Assembly: GCA_007124095.1 (NCBI GenBank)
Contig: SLFU01000029.1
Span: forward strand, 1-45,238
Length of the DNA: 45,238 bases
Reading direction: 5' to 3'
From: Gemmatimonadota bacterium
Lineage (GTDB): Bacteria > Gemmatimonadota > Gemmatimonadetes > Longimicrobiales > Gaopeijiaceae
The notes beneath the pieces were generated by a model. It searched no databases and was not told the DNA's origin. It saw only the letters and a program-made list of their open reading frames with translations. This document shows positions 1 through 7,399 of this stretch, piece by piece. Every line of letters starts with the position of its first letter. The stretch's first letter is position 1. The position numbers and the translations under genes are program-made.

Positions 1-959
1 ACGGTAAAGGCCGTCCAGAGCCCGGCTCGATCGCGGCGTCCTTGGGACCAACGAAAGCTACGGAGCTCCTCCTCGACGGCTGGCTCCTCGGGTCCGGCCG
101 CGAAGCTGCCCCGCTCGATCGAGGCCTTCCAATGCCAGACACCATGCCCGAGGGGTGCAGGGTGTCCCAGTCCTGCCCGCACACGCCGGAACCGGCCGTC
201 CGAGAGGGCATCGAGCTCCCAATGCTCGAGGGCTCCCAGGGTGTTCGAGCCGGAAAGGTACATCTGCGCTCGCAACGTCCGGATCGCATGGGCCGGGAGC
301 TCGGCCAGGCGGAAGGGATGCCGGGGTCCGGGTGCCACCGTGCCCTCGAGCGCAGCGCCTCCTTCCGCGAGCGGCCGGTAGTCCAGTCTGACGCGGCGCA
401 GCGCCGGGAGGTCGGCCAGCCGGCGCTCCCCGCGTAGGAGGAGCTCGGGCGTCAGGACAGTGCCCTCGACGATGCCCATTTCGCGGAGGAGACGGGACTC
501 CAACCCCGCGGTCGGCGCGTCGCCCGCACGACCACCCGCGAACCCGCTCCCCCTTCCCAGCTCTCCCCCGATCCACCGCTCCCTGACGAGCGGCCGATCG
601 ATCCGGTTCCACGCCTCGAGGGCTCCGCGGGGTTCGTCGCGGAGGTATCGGCTTGCCGCCAAGAGGTCCCATCCCCACGGAGATTCCGGATCGACCTCCA
701 GGTAGCGGAGCACCAAGGCTTCGGCCTCCGTGTAGCGGCCCTGTTGGAAGTGAAAGGCCGAGAACTCGCGGAGTACTCCTGCGTGTTCAGGGCACTTACC
801 GAGCGCGTCTTCCAGAAAACGCTCGGCCCCTGCGGGACTTCCGGCGGCCATCGCCTCCACCGCGCGCTCGACGAGGGTGTCACACGGCTCAATCTCCTGT
901 GCCGCAGTCCTGGAGAAGGCCAGTCCCCACAGGAGGAGGGGAGTGGCGAGAAGGGTCAG
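1..959 (-). CDS. TPR + POTRA-like outer-membrane protein, C-terminus cut by left window edge
   Basis: The minus-strand frame stays open for about 319 codons and runs off the left edge, so the gene is incomplete. It opens with a hydrophobic stretch ending in an Ala-rich cleavage-like site (TAAQE), read as a signal peptide. Residues about 25-120 look like TPR helices, with repeated A-x-x-x-L patterns around FQQGRYTEAEALV. Residues about 160-200 (LTPELLLRGERRLADLPALR) resemble a POTRA-like domain of BamA/ShlB relatives. The last visible part has alternating aromatic residues as in an outer-membrane beta-barrel. No ATG precedes the signal peptide; the codon at 959-957 is CTG and overlaps the TGA of the upstream gene, so the start is unresolved. 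The family assignment is inference; the open frame and TPR/signal features are seen directly. The overlap suggests translation coupled to the PA2779-like gene. Confidence 0.6.
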   Translation of the reverse strand, partial: MTLLATPLLLWGLAFSRTAAQEIEPCDTLVERAVEAMAAGSPAGAERFLEDALGKCPEHAGVLREFSAFHFQQGRYTEAEALVLRYLEVDPESPWGWDLLAASRYLRDEPRGALEAWNRIDRPLVRERWIGGELGRGSGFAGGRAGDAPTAGLESRLLREMGIVEGTVLTPELLLRGERRLADLPALRRVRLDYRPLAEGGAALEGTVAPGPRHPFRLAELPAHAIRTLRAQMYLSGSNTLGALEHWELDALSDGRFRRVRAGLGHPAPLGHGVWHWKASIERGSFAAGPEEPAVEEELRSFRWSQGRRDRAGLWTAFT

Positions 960-1360
960 GTGAGGAGAATCAGAAGGAGGAGGATGATGATGATCGCGTA
1001 GACGCTGATCGTGATCGACCCCCCTCTCTGCAGTGCCGCCTCGGCCCGTTCCAGGAGGGGGGCGATCGCATGCACCTGTGTGTCGGACATCGTTCCCACC
1101 GCGGAAGCGACACGGTTCAGGTCGACGCCACCCTCGTGGGCGACCGTCTCGACCGCATCGCTCTTCAGGAAGGTCTCCAACTCGGCACGAGTCCGGTCCG
1201 CGGCCCGTTCATGTCCGACGACGGCGGCTTCGACATCCGCGGTGCTGAGAATCGCGGACTCGGCCTGCTCGTTGATCTCCTGAGCCAGCGCCGGCGATGT
1301 CGAGAGGATACCGAGGAGGATGAGGGCCAACACGGGGACCAACGAATGGGGGAACCTCAT
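956..1360 (-). CDS. PA2779-like small exported protein with C-terminal membrane anchor
   Basis: This 134-residue protein starts at the ATG at 1360-1358, with an AAAAGG ribosome-binding site about 9 bases upstream. It has an N-terminal signal peptide ending near SPALAQ, a helical periplasmic segment (ELETFLKSDAVE, GVDLNRVASAVGTMSDTQV) and a very hydrophobic C-terminal helix (IIIILLLLILL) that ends the protein. This layout (signal, R..L..FL..D.V, GVD, LSD-like turn, C-terminal anchor) is that of the PA2779 family, whose function is unknown and which is usually found beside a TPR-containing partner (PA2778). Here the downstream neighbour also carries TPRs and overlaps by 4 bases. Family membership is recalled from the pattern rather than searched. 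Confidence 0.6.
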   Translation of the reverse strand: MRFPHSLVPVLALILLGILSTSPALAQEINEQAESAILSTADVEAAVVGHERAADRTRAELETFLKSDAVETVAHEGGVDLNRVASAVGTMSDTQVHAIAPLLERAEAALQRGGSITISVYAIIIILLLLILLT

Positions 1361-1554
1361 GAGGATCATCCTTTTCGTCAGGGTAATCGAAGCAGTCTCC
1401 CGACCCATACTCTTACTTTCCGAGCTTCGACACGCAAGGCGTCGGACCGAGTGGACGCGTCGAGCCCAAGGGGTACACTTGTACAGCGAGAGCTCGAGGA
1501 TGCCATCTGGTCCAGGGGTCTCCACCAGTTCTCACTGGGTGAGGTACCTGCCGA

Positions 1555-2097
1555 TTATCCCACATCGGGGGCGCCCCTTGGCTCGGATGGGTCGCCCAAC
1601 TCCACTTCGGCGTGCCTGGGGAGGGCGGCGATATGCCGTGCTCCGGCCTCCCTGAAGATGGCGTCGGCGATCCGCTCCTTATCGGTGTTCCCGGCATGGG
1701 CTGCCACCAGGCTGTGTCCAATTGTCAGCTCGCCAGCATACCGGCGAGCCTCGGCGTGGGGTAAACCGATCGCGACGAGGCTGCGCCTCAGCCCGTTGGG
1801 GCTAGCGCCGGCTTGGAGTCCGTTGAGCCTCGCCATGACTGGTCCGGCCGCGAGGACCGGTCCTACGTCGGACATCCTCAGGGTGCCAATGCCCGTCAGC
1901 TTTCCCAGGGATCCAGCGGCGAAAGCGAGCTCCGGATCCGGCTGGGACGGCGAGCTGCCGCGGCCCCCAGTCCCGGGGACGGCCGGCAAAAGCACGGAGA
2001 TTTCGTCGCCCGAGAACCCAGCAACTCGAAGTCGGTACACGATCGACTCAACCTGTCCTCGGGTCTCCGCAATGCAGAACACTGCTGTGGCCATCAT
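1555..2097 (-). CDS. general stress protein-like (YflT/DUF1269-type fold) protein
   Basis: The 180-residue protein starts at the ATG at 2097-2095; an AGGAG sequence lies 4 bases upstream, and a second ATG follows immediately. The N-terminus (ATAVFCIAETRGQVESIVYRL, then AGFSGDEISVLLP) matches the opening of heat/stress-induced proteins that start with a beta strand, a pairing helix and the motif AGF..DEISVL. A central Gly/Ala-rich hydrophobic stretch (residues about 75-110) could be the glycine-zipper part seen in such proteins. The C-terminal half repeats an alpha/beta pattern (GLPHAEARRYAGEL, then SLVAAHAG). Function is unknown beyond a presumed stress role. The adjacent minus-strand genes have separate ribosome-binding sites, so operon membership is uncertain. 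Confidence 0.6.
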   Translation of the reverse strand: MMATAVFCIAETRGQVESIVYRLRVAGFSGDEISVLLPAVPGTGGRGSSPSQPDPELAFAAGSLGKLTGIGTLRMSDVGPVLAAGPVMARLNGLQAGASPNGLRRSLVAIGLPHAEARRYAGELTIGHSLVAAHAGNTDKERIADAIFREAGARHIAALPRHAEVELGDPSEPRGAPDVG

Positions 2098-2164
2098 GTC
2101 TCTCCTGTCGCACCTCATGAAGGGTATGCGATGCATCCGAGTGGAGCGCTTGGGGCCGCACGGG

Positions 2165-2200
2165 TTCCCCCCCGGGTCGCAAACGCGCCCCGGGGGGGAA
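2165..2200. terminator. perfect GC-rich inverted repeat, possible terminator
   Basis: TTCCCCCCCGGG (2165-2176) and CCCGGGGGGGAA (2189-2200) are perfect 12-base complements around a 12-base loop. The hairpin lies between the end of the lipoprotein gene at 2264 and the start of the stress-protein gene at 2097, where a minus-strand terminator would sit. It has no T-run after the stem on either strand, so intrinsic termination is only a guess. A stabilising mRNA stem or protein site is possible. Confidence 0.4.
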
Positions 2201-2263
2201 TGAGGTGTCCGATCTCCAAGTGCCTTTCGCTTCCACGTGGTTCCGCGTGATCCCGGATCGGGG

Positions 2264-2959
2264 TCAGCTCCAGTTCACCTTGTGGCGGTGCTCACGAACC
2301 TCCTGGGTGACTTCCTCGAACTGGTCGCCCAGATCGGCACGACGGTTCTCGAACTCCTCGGCTCCGGCCTGTAGGGCTTCCTGCGTTTCCTGACGCAGGC
2401 CCGCCAGTCGTTCCCTCAGGTCGTCGAGATCCTCGAGGTCGATGTCCTCGTTGGCCGCCGCCTGCGCGGGGATCATTCGCTCGAGCTCGGATAGATCGGA
2501 CTCCAGCCGCTCCAGCCGTGCGCTCGTGACTTCCGCGAGCTCCTCGGGGTTCGACGCGGCCCCCACCTCGATTGCCGCCATCTTCGCCTCCAGCTCCGCC
2601 AGGTGACGGGCCGCATTCTCCCGACTCCGCTGGAGATCCTCGGCACCTCCGTTCCGGGCCTGGTCCAGCGCTTCACCGAGCTGATTCCAGGTCTCCTCGG
2701 CGCGCTCGGACAGTTCCTCCCAGCCCTCCTCGGTGCCTTCGGCGATCCGGGCGCGGAGTTCCTCCAATTCTTCCTGCGTATCACGGAGGGCTTCCTGCAC
2801 CTGTCCCCGGTAGGATTCCACCTCCTCGCCCGCCACCGTGTCTATGACCACTTCATCGCCGGACATGCCGACCTCGGGATCCATTTCCTGGTCGGGTGGG
2901 TCGCAGGCTACTGCGGCGAAGAAGGCGAGGAAAAAGGTGGATTTCGCTAGATATCGCAT
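2264..2959 (-). CDS. coiled-coil lipoprotein of unknown function
   Basis: The 231-residue product begins with a lipoprotein signal (FFLAFFAAVACD), so Cys19 is the likely lipidated residue. After a short acidic linker (EMDPEVGMSGDEVVIDT), nearly all of the rest is charged, heptad-like helix rich in Glu, Ala, Leu and Arg (for example EALRDTQEELEELRARIAEG and ARLERLESDLSELERMI). This predicts a long coiled coil in the periplasm, anchored to the inner or outer membrane. There is no catalytic motif. I do not recognise a named family. The gene stands alone, more than 200 bases upstream of the next minus-strand start, and is followed by the hairpin at 2165-2200. Confidence is high that it is a real lipoprotein gene and low on its role. 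Confidence 0.75.
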   Translation of the reverse strand: MRYLAKSTFFLAFFAAVACDPPDQEMDPEVGMSGDEVVIDTVAGEEVESYRGQVQEALRDTQEELEELRARIAEGTEEGWEELSERAEETWNQLGEALDQARNGGAEDLQRSRENAARHLAELEAKMAAIEVGAASNPEELAEVTSARLERLESDLSELERMIPAQAAANEDIDLEDLDDLRERLAGLRQETQEALQAGAEEFENRRADLGDQFEEVTQEVREHRHKVNWS

Positions 2960-3171
2960 TTGAATCTCCTGGTCATGATCGCGTGTTCGCCTTCGGGCCC
3001 TCTCGCTCGAGGGCGGGGGTGTCGTCCCGGCTGGAGGGTTGCAAGCGGTGTGCCCCGATCCCCTGGAGGCCGGAGATGAGCCTTGGGACCGTCAGTTCCG
3101 CCGTTCCTCGGCTAGCGGCCTTGGTGTGGATCGGGGTTCGGGGAATTTTTTCCCGGCTGGAGCGCGGGCGG

Positions 3172-4161
3172 TCAGCTCCGGGCGGATGGGTCTGGCTGAT
3201 CCATGATCATTTGGGCGAAGGCGGCCGTCCGCTCACGTCTTGCCATCTCGGCTTCGGTTCTTCGCAGCCAGGCCACAAAGAGGGCGACCGCGGCGGCAGT
3301 ATACACCAGCCCGGCCGGCACCCACATGAGCACCCCAGCGAGCTGCTGATCCGCGAGGGCATCCATTTCCCAGAGGTGTGCTCCCGCATCGTGGCCCGGG
3401 TACCAGCGTCGGGGGGCGAAGGTGATGAGGGCGCCCAGGGCTCCGCTCTGGAGTGCGGTGGCGAAGACGTAGAGTACCGCAGCACCGTATCCTGGCCAGC
3501 TCCGGCGGCTGGTCCTGGACACGAGAATCCACCAGAAGAGGGTAGCGGTGAAGAAGAAGCTTGCGTGTTCCAGGGTGTGTATCAGGTAGCTCTCGAGGGC
3601 CGCCTCGTAGAGGGCGGGCACATGCCATGCCCAGAGAGCGCCTACATGAAGGACGAGGACCGAGGCCGGGTGGGTGACTCCGGCCCAGCTCCGCTGCAGC
3701 TCCGGCCGGCGGCGAAGGGCATCGCCGACGCGTCGCCGCCATGCTACGGGAAGGGCCCAGAGGTAAGCGTGCAGTGGTCTCCCAAGCACCAGGAGGGGAG
3801 CGGAGACCACCATCAGGATCATGTGCTGCACCATGTGCATCGAGAAGAGGGTGTGCCCGAGTGCGTGCACCGGCGAAATGAGTGCGATGTAGAGGGTCCA
3901 GATCCCGAGCAGGTAGGACCCCGCTCGCCATCTCGAAATTCCGCGGTCCCTCCCCGCTCGACCCCAGAGGTTTCCCACGCCCCGGAGGTACATGACCAGA
4001 GCCACCGCCAGAACAGCGAGGATCCAGGGGTCCCAGTTCCACGCCAACCACGCCTCGCCCGGTGCGATGGGGGTATGGGCGAAGCCGGATGCGGGACGAA
4101 GGAGGAGGATCACTCCGCTTCCGACTCCGGCCGACACCCACGGGCCAGGCGTCGGTCTCAT
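3172..4161 (-). CDS. ctaG: cytochrome c oxidase assembly protein, CtaG (caa3_CtaG) family
   Basis: This 329-residue integral membrane protein has about seven hydrophobic segments and the histidine-rich pattern of the caa3-type CtaG family: GHTLFSMHMVQHMILM, PLLVLGRPLHAYLWALP and LEHASFFFTATLFWW. The family is needed for assembly of Gram-positive-type caa3 oxidases, probably in delivery of copper to the CuB/CuA centres; that role is known for Bacillus CtaG and transferred here by homology. Its ATG overlaps the stop of the preceding membrane-protein gene by 4 bases (ATGA at 4161-4158). It is therefore the last gene of the respiratory operon that starts with Rieske at 10486. It is unrelated to the Cox11-type protein also called CtaG. 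Confidence 0.9.
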   Translation of the reverse strand: MRPTPGPWVSAGVGSGVILLLRPASGFAHTPIAPGEAWLAWNWDPWILAVLAVALVMYLRGVGNLWGRAGRDRGISRWRAGSYLLGIWTLYIALISPVHALGHTLFSMHMVQHMILMVVSAPLLVLGRPLHAYLWALPVAWRRRVGDALRRRPELQRSWAGVTHPASVLVLHVGALWAWHVPALYEAALESYLIHTLEHASFFFTATLFWWILVSRTSRRSWPGYGAAVLYVFATALQSGALGALITFAPRRWYPGHDAGAHLWEMDALADQQLAGVLMWVPAGLVYTAAAVALFVAWLRRTEAEMARRERTAAFAQMIMDQPDPSARS

Positions 4162-4685
4162 CCTCGGTAGGCCCCCATCCCGACGCTGTCACAGCGAGCC
4201 ATCCAGCCCTCGAGCTCCATCAGGATGATCGGAGAGTCTTCCGTAGGGATCGCCCGGCACGGATCGACGAAGAAGAGCACCTGGAGGCCCTCCACCAGGA
4301 TGAGGGTGAGGAAGAACGCGCTGAGGAGCGTGCCGAAGAGGGCGAGGAAGCGCTCGATCCGGGCCCTTGCAGCGGGGCGGAAGGTCCTGAGGTCCTCCGT
4401 CCACTCAGCCGCCTCGGGGATCGGTGGGACGGAGAGGAGCTGTCGGTGGAGTCGCCAGCCGGCTACCATCGCCGACGCAGCGACCACTGCCGCGAGGGCT
4501 GTGAGCAGATGAAGCGGGAGCTCTCTGCCCGTCATGCACATGTAGGGCACGAGGGCGTAGCTGGCCGTGAGATGAATGGACCAGGCCAGGATGCCCCCCA
4601 GCCCCGCAAACCATAGCGCTCCCCGGCCTACACTCCCCGAGCCGGGGTCGGGGCCGGCCGAGCCGGTGTCGGCTGCTCTTTCCAT
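4158..4685 (-). CDS. conserved-looking membrane protein between cox subunit III and ctaG
   Basis: The 175-residue product starts at an ATG (4685-4683) directly after a purine-rich GAGGAGAAGAGAG stretch; a longer frame from 4715 has no comparable site. It has four hydrophobic helices: GALWFAGLGGILAWSIHL, LHLLTALAAVVAASAMVAGW, FLALFGTLLSAFFLTLIL and a shorter one around LQVLFFVDPC. Cys residues sit at MCMTG, VDPC and MARC. I do not recognise a named domain. Its position between subunit III and CtaG, with a 4-base overlap to ctaG, suggests an accessory or assembly factor of the oxidase; that role is inference from context only. Confidence 0.75.
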   Translation of the reverse strand: MERAADTGSAGPDPGSGSVGRGALWFAGLGGILAWSIHLTASYALVPYMCMTGRELPLHLLTALAAVVAASAMVAGWRLHRQLLSVPPIPEAAEWTEDLRTFRPAARARIERFLALFGTLLSAFFLTLILVEGLQVLFFVDPCRAIPTEDSPIILMELEGWMARCDSVGMGAYRG

Positions 4686-4754
4686 CTCTCTTCTCCTCTC
4701 TCCGCGAGCCGTCACCGGCCCGTCACAGAATCTGCCGGGTCCTCCTCCAACCTT

Positions 4755-5384
4755 TTAGAGGATGGGAACCAGATACTGGACCCCGAAAAAGAGAAGCGAC
4801 CCCAGGGCCACGAAGAGCCAGTAGATGAGGAGCGCTTCGACTCCCGTGTAACGTCGGGTTCCCACGTGGCCCCCCAGGGCCAGCGCCCACACGACCGTCC
4901 CGGCCAGGAGGACCACGATCACATGAAGCGCGGCATATCCGGACATGCTCCAGTCGAGGGAGCCGTAAGCGTCGATGGTCCAGTGGTGGTCCTTGACGGC
5001 GTACTCCCGGATCTTGAGGCCGAGGTATGCCGCGGCCAGAAACATTCCGAGGGGAAGGAGCCTCAAGAAGTGACCGACACGGCCCTCCCGAACTGCCCTG
5101 AGGCCCATCCAGACAGGGAGGGGGCTCAGCAAGAGAAGGATCTGGCCTATCGCGGGCGGAAGCAGGTCCGGGGGCGCCACTCCCGGTGGTGGCCAGGCTT
5201 CGAGACCGAGGCGGAGGTAGAGGTAGCTCACAACCCAGAGGCACAGCAGTGTGGCCTCGATGAGCACGAGGAGCACCACCCCCCAGATGAGAGGGGAGCG
5301 CCTGCCGGTGAGCTGCCGGGGGAGCGAATCCGCGTCATCCGGCCGACCGGCGTGGTGATCCGGTCGGACCCGTTCAGGGCTCAT
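4755..5384 (-). CDS. ctaE: heme-copper oxidase subunit III
   Basis: The 209-residue product has five predicted transmembrane helices and the typical subunit III features: an initial helix with E and W residues (VLLVLIEATLLCLWVVSYLY), a loop rich in proline (WPPPGVAPPDLLPP), then LGLKIREYAVKDHHWTIDAYGS followed by GYAALHVIVVLLAGTVVW. The short five-helix form is usual for bacterial caa3-type enzymes. The protein stabilises subunit I and has no metal centre of its own. The start ATG overlaps the stop of subunit I by 4 bases (5384-5381), indicating coupled translation. A 69-base gap separates it from the next gene of the operon. Confidence 0.9.
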   Translation of the reverse strand: MSPERVRPDHHAGRPDDADSLPRQLTGRRSPLIWGVVLLVLIEATLLCLWVVSYLYLRLGLEAWPPPGVAPPDLLPPAIGQILLLLSPLPVWMGLRAVREGRVGHFLRLLPLGMFLAAAYLGLKIREYAVKDHHWTIDAYGSLDWSMSGYAALHVIVVLLAGTVVWALALGGHVGTRRYTGVEALLIYWLFVALGSLLFFGVQYLVPIL

Positions 5385-7399
5385 TCGTTCGCATCCCAGC
5401 GATCGGGCCTCCTTTCCTCCCGAGCGCCGAAGGGTGCTCCGGCGGGCTCGGGATTCCCGGGTGTGTCTTCGATTCCCGACGACTCATCGTCCAGCGGCTC
5501 GTCCCGCGGCCAGTGCCATCCCACGAGGGCAACGAAGGCGAGGGCGAGACCGACGGGAACCAGGGCCAGGGTCGCGATCGCACCCAGGAAGGAGACGGTG
5601 AGGGCGAGGGCCAGCCAGAGTGGCCAGAGGGACGGGCGGGGCATGATCGCCCGGCCCAGCGGCTCGGCGGTGACTGGGCTGGTGATGATCTGATCCCGCC
5701 GGAGGTCGGGAGCCTCCGAGAGCTCGGCGAGCCAACCAGGCCGTTTCTGGAAGGGGGGCGCGTCCGGAGGCGGCTCGGACCAAAGTGGATCCTTCCCACG
5801 CACGATGGGAACCAGTAGGAAGTTGTAGCTTTGGGGCGGGGAAGTCGTGGCCCACTCGAGGGTGTTTCCACCCCAGGGGTCGTGGCCGGCCGAGGGCCCC
5901 ACTCGCCAGCTGACGACCAGATTCCACAGGAAGATCACCATCGCTGCTCCCATCACGAGCGCCCCCCCCGTCGAGATGAGGTTCAACCCATCCCATCCGA
6001 GGCCGGGGTGGTAGGTGTACACGCGCCTGGGCATCCCTTCGAACCCCACAATGTGCATGGGAAAGAAGGAGATGTTGAAGCCTCCGAAAAAGAGCCAGAA
6101 ATGCCACCGACCCAGCCCTTCGTCGAGGAGTCGTCCCGTAACCTTCGGGAACCAGAAGTAGATTGCCGCAAAGATCGGGAGGACCACCCCCCCCACCAGC
6201 ACGTAGTGGAAGTGGGCGACGATGAAGTAGGTGTCGTGAACCTGCCAATTGAAAGGGACCGCGGCGATCATGATGCCGGTGATCCCCCCGAGGATGAAGA
6301 GGACGATGAACCCCAGGGAGAAGAGCATCGGGGTCGCGATGGCGTGCAGCTTCCCCTGCCAGATCGTGGCAATCCAGGCGAAGATCTGGATCGCGCTGGG
6401 GATCGTGATCAGCATGCTCGCGGCGGCGAAGAAGCTGAGGCCCACCAGAGCGAATCCGACCGTGTACATGTGGTGGACCCAGACCCCAAAGCTCAGGATC
6501 CCGATGATCAGGGCGGAGACCACGACCAGGGTGTAGCCCGCCAGCGGCCTCCGGCAAAAGACCGGGATTACCGTGGAAACCACTCCCACTGCGGGGAGGA
6601 GCATGATGTAGACGTCTGGGTGGCCGAAGAACCAGAAAAGGTGTTGCCAGAGGAGCGGATCGCCCCCGGCCGCGTGGTTGAAGAAGTGGAAGCCCGCCAT
6701 CCGGTCCAGAGCAAGCATCAGGCTCGTCAGCATGAGGGCCGGCATGGCGAACACGATCATGAATGACGTGATGAGGATGGCCCATACGAAGACGGGAATC
6801 CGGTCGAGGGACATGCCGGGGGCTCGGTGTTTCATCACGGTGACGATGATCTCGACTGCGGCCACCAGCGCCGAGACTTCGAGAAATGTGATCATCGTCA
6901 CCCAGAAATCGATGTTCACACCCGGCCTGAAGCCGATCCCGGTCAACGGCACATAGTTGTACCAGCCACTATCCGGGGCGTAGCCGAAGAGGTAGGCCCC
7001 ATAGAGTGATACGCCTGCGATGAGATAGACCCAGTACCCGAAAGCGTTGAGCCGCGGGAAGGCCATCTCCCGCGCCCCGATCATGAGGGGCACCAGATAG
7101 ATGGCCAGGCCTTCGAGAAAGGGCACGGCGAAGAGGAACATCATCGTCGATCCGTGCATCGTGAATGCCTGGTTGAACGCCTCCGGGGAGAGGATGCCGA
7201 GGAGGGGTTGGGCGAGCTGCAGGCGCATGGCCAGGGCTTCGAGTCCCCCCAGGAGGAGAAACACGAAAGCGGTGACCATGAAGCGGAGGCCCACGACCCG
7301 ATGGTTCACGGCCGTGAGAAATCTCCAGATCCCGCGAGGCGGCGACCACACCCGGTCCAGCCGATCATGGATCTCAGCGGTTCCTGGACGGGCGTTCAC
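5381..7399 (-). CDS. ctaD: heme-copper oxidase subunit I (A-family-like) with altered proton-channel residues
   Basis: This 672-residue catalytic subunit binds heme a, heme a3 and CuB in the membrane and normally reduces O2 to water. By alignment with bovine subunit I, all metal ligands are present: H82 and H398 (low-spin heme), H396 (heme a3), and H260, H309 and H310 (CuB). The cross-link Tyr is present in HPDVY (Y264). Three proton-channel positions differ: bovine D91 is E111 (GAREMAFPRLN), E242 is D262 (HPDVY), and K319 is Q338 (IPSAIQIF). The Arg pair (MPRRVY) that contacts the heme propionates is kept. A C-terminal extension of about 130 residues adds two hydrophobic helices and an acidic tail. 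The ATG overlaps the subunit II stop by 4 bases. Retention of Tyr favours an oxygen reductase; the missing channel Lys leaves room for an unusual or NO-reducing variant. Confidence 0.93.
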   Translation of the reverse strand: MNARPGTAEIHDRLDRVWSPPRGIWRFLTAVNHRVVGLRFMVTAFVFLLLGGLEALAMRLQLAQPLLGILSPEAFNQAFTMHGSTMMFLFAVPFLEGLAIYLVPLMIGAREMAFPRLNAFGYWVYLIAGVSLYGAYLFGYAPDSGWYNYVPLTGIGFRPGVNIDFWVTMITFLEVSALVAAVEIIVTVMKHRAPGMSLDRIPVFVWAILITSFMIVFAMPALMLTSLMLALDRMAGFHFFNHAAGGDPLLWQHLFWFFGHPDVYIMLLPAVGVVSTVIPVFCRRPLAGYTLVVVSALIIGILSFGVWVHHMYTVGFALVGLSFFAAASMLITIPSAIQIFAWIATIWQGKLHAIATPMLFSLGFIVLFILGGITGIMIAAVPFNWQVHDTYFIVAHFHYVLVGGVVLPIFAAIYFWFPKVTGRLLDEGLGRWHFWLFFGGFNISFFPMHIVGFEGMPRRVYTYHPGLGWDGLNLISTGGALVMGAAMVIFLWNLVVSWRVGPSAGHDPWGGNTLEWATTSPPQSYNFLLVPIVRGKDPLWSEPPPDAPPFQKRPGWLAELSEAPDLRRDQIITSPVTAEPLGRAIMPRPSLWPLWLALALTVSFLGAIATLALVPVGLALAFVALVGWHWPRDEPLDDESSGIEDTPGNPEPAGAPFGAREERRPDRWDANE

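Noticed and set aside
653-2203. Long plus-strand open frame over the first three minus-strand genes
   Set aside because: Its sequence is Arg/Pro/Gly-rich with no family features, while the minus strand carries signal peptides, ribosome-binding sites and overlaps.
2896-4170. 424-codon plus-strand frame opposite ctaG
   Set aside because: Antisense to a clear CtaG gene; composition is typical of a GC-rich shadow frame.
5381-7399. Firm call as a nitric oxide reductase
   Set aside because: The active-site Tyr of HPDVY and all CuB ligands are kept, which fits an oxygen reductase; only the channel residues are unusual.
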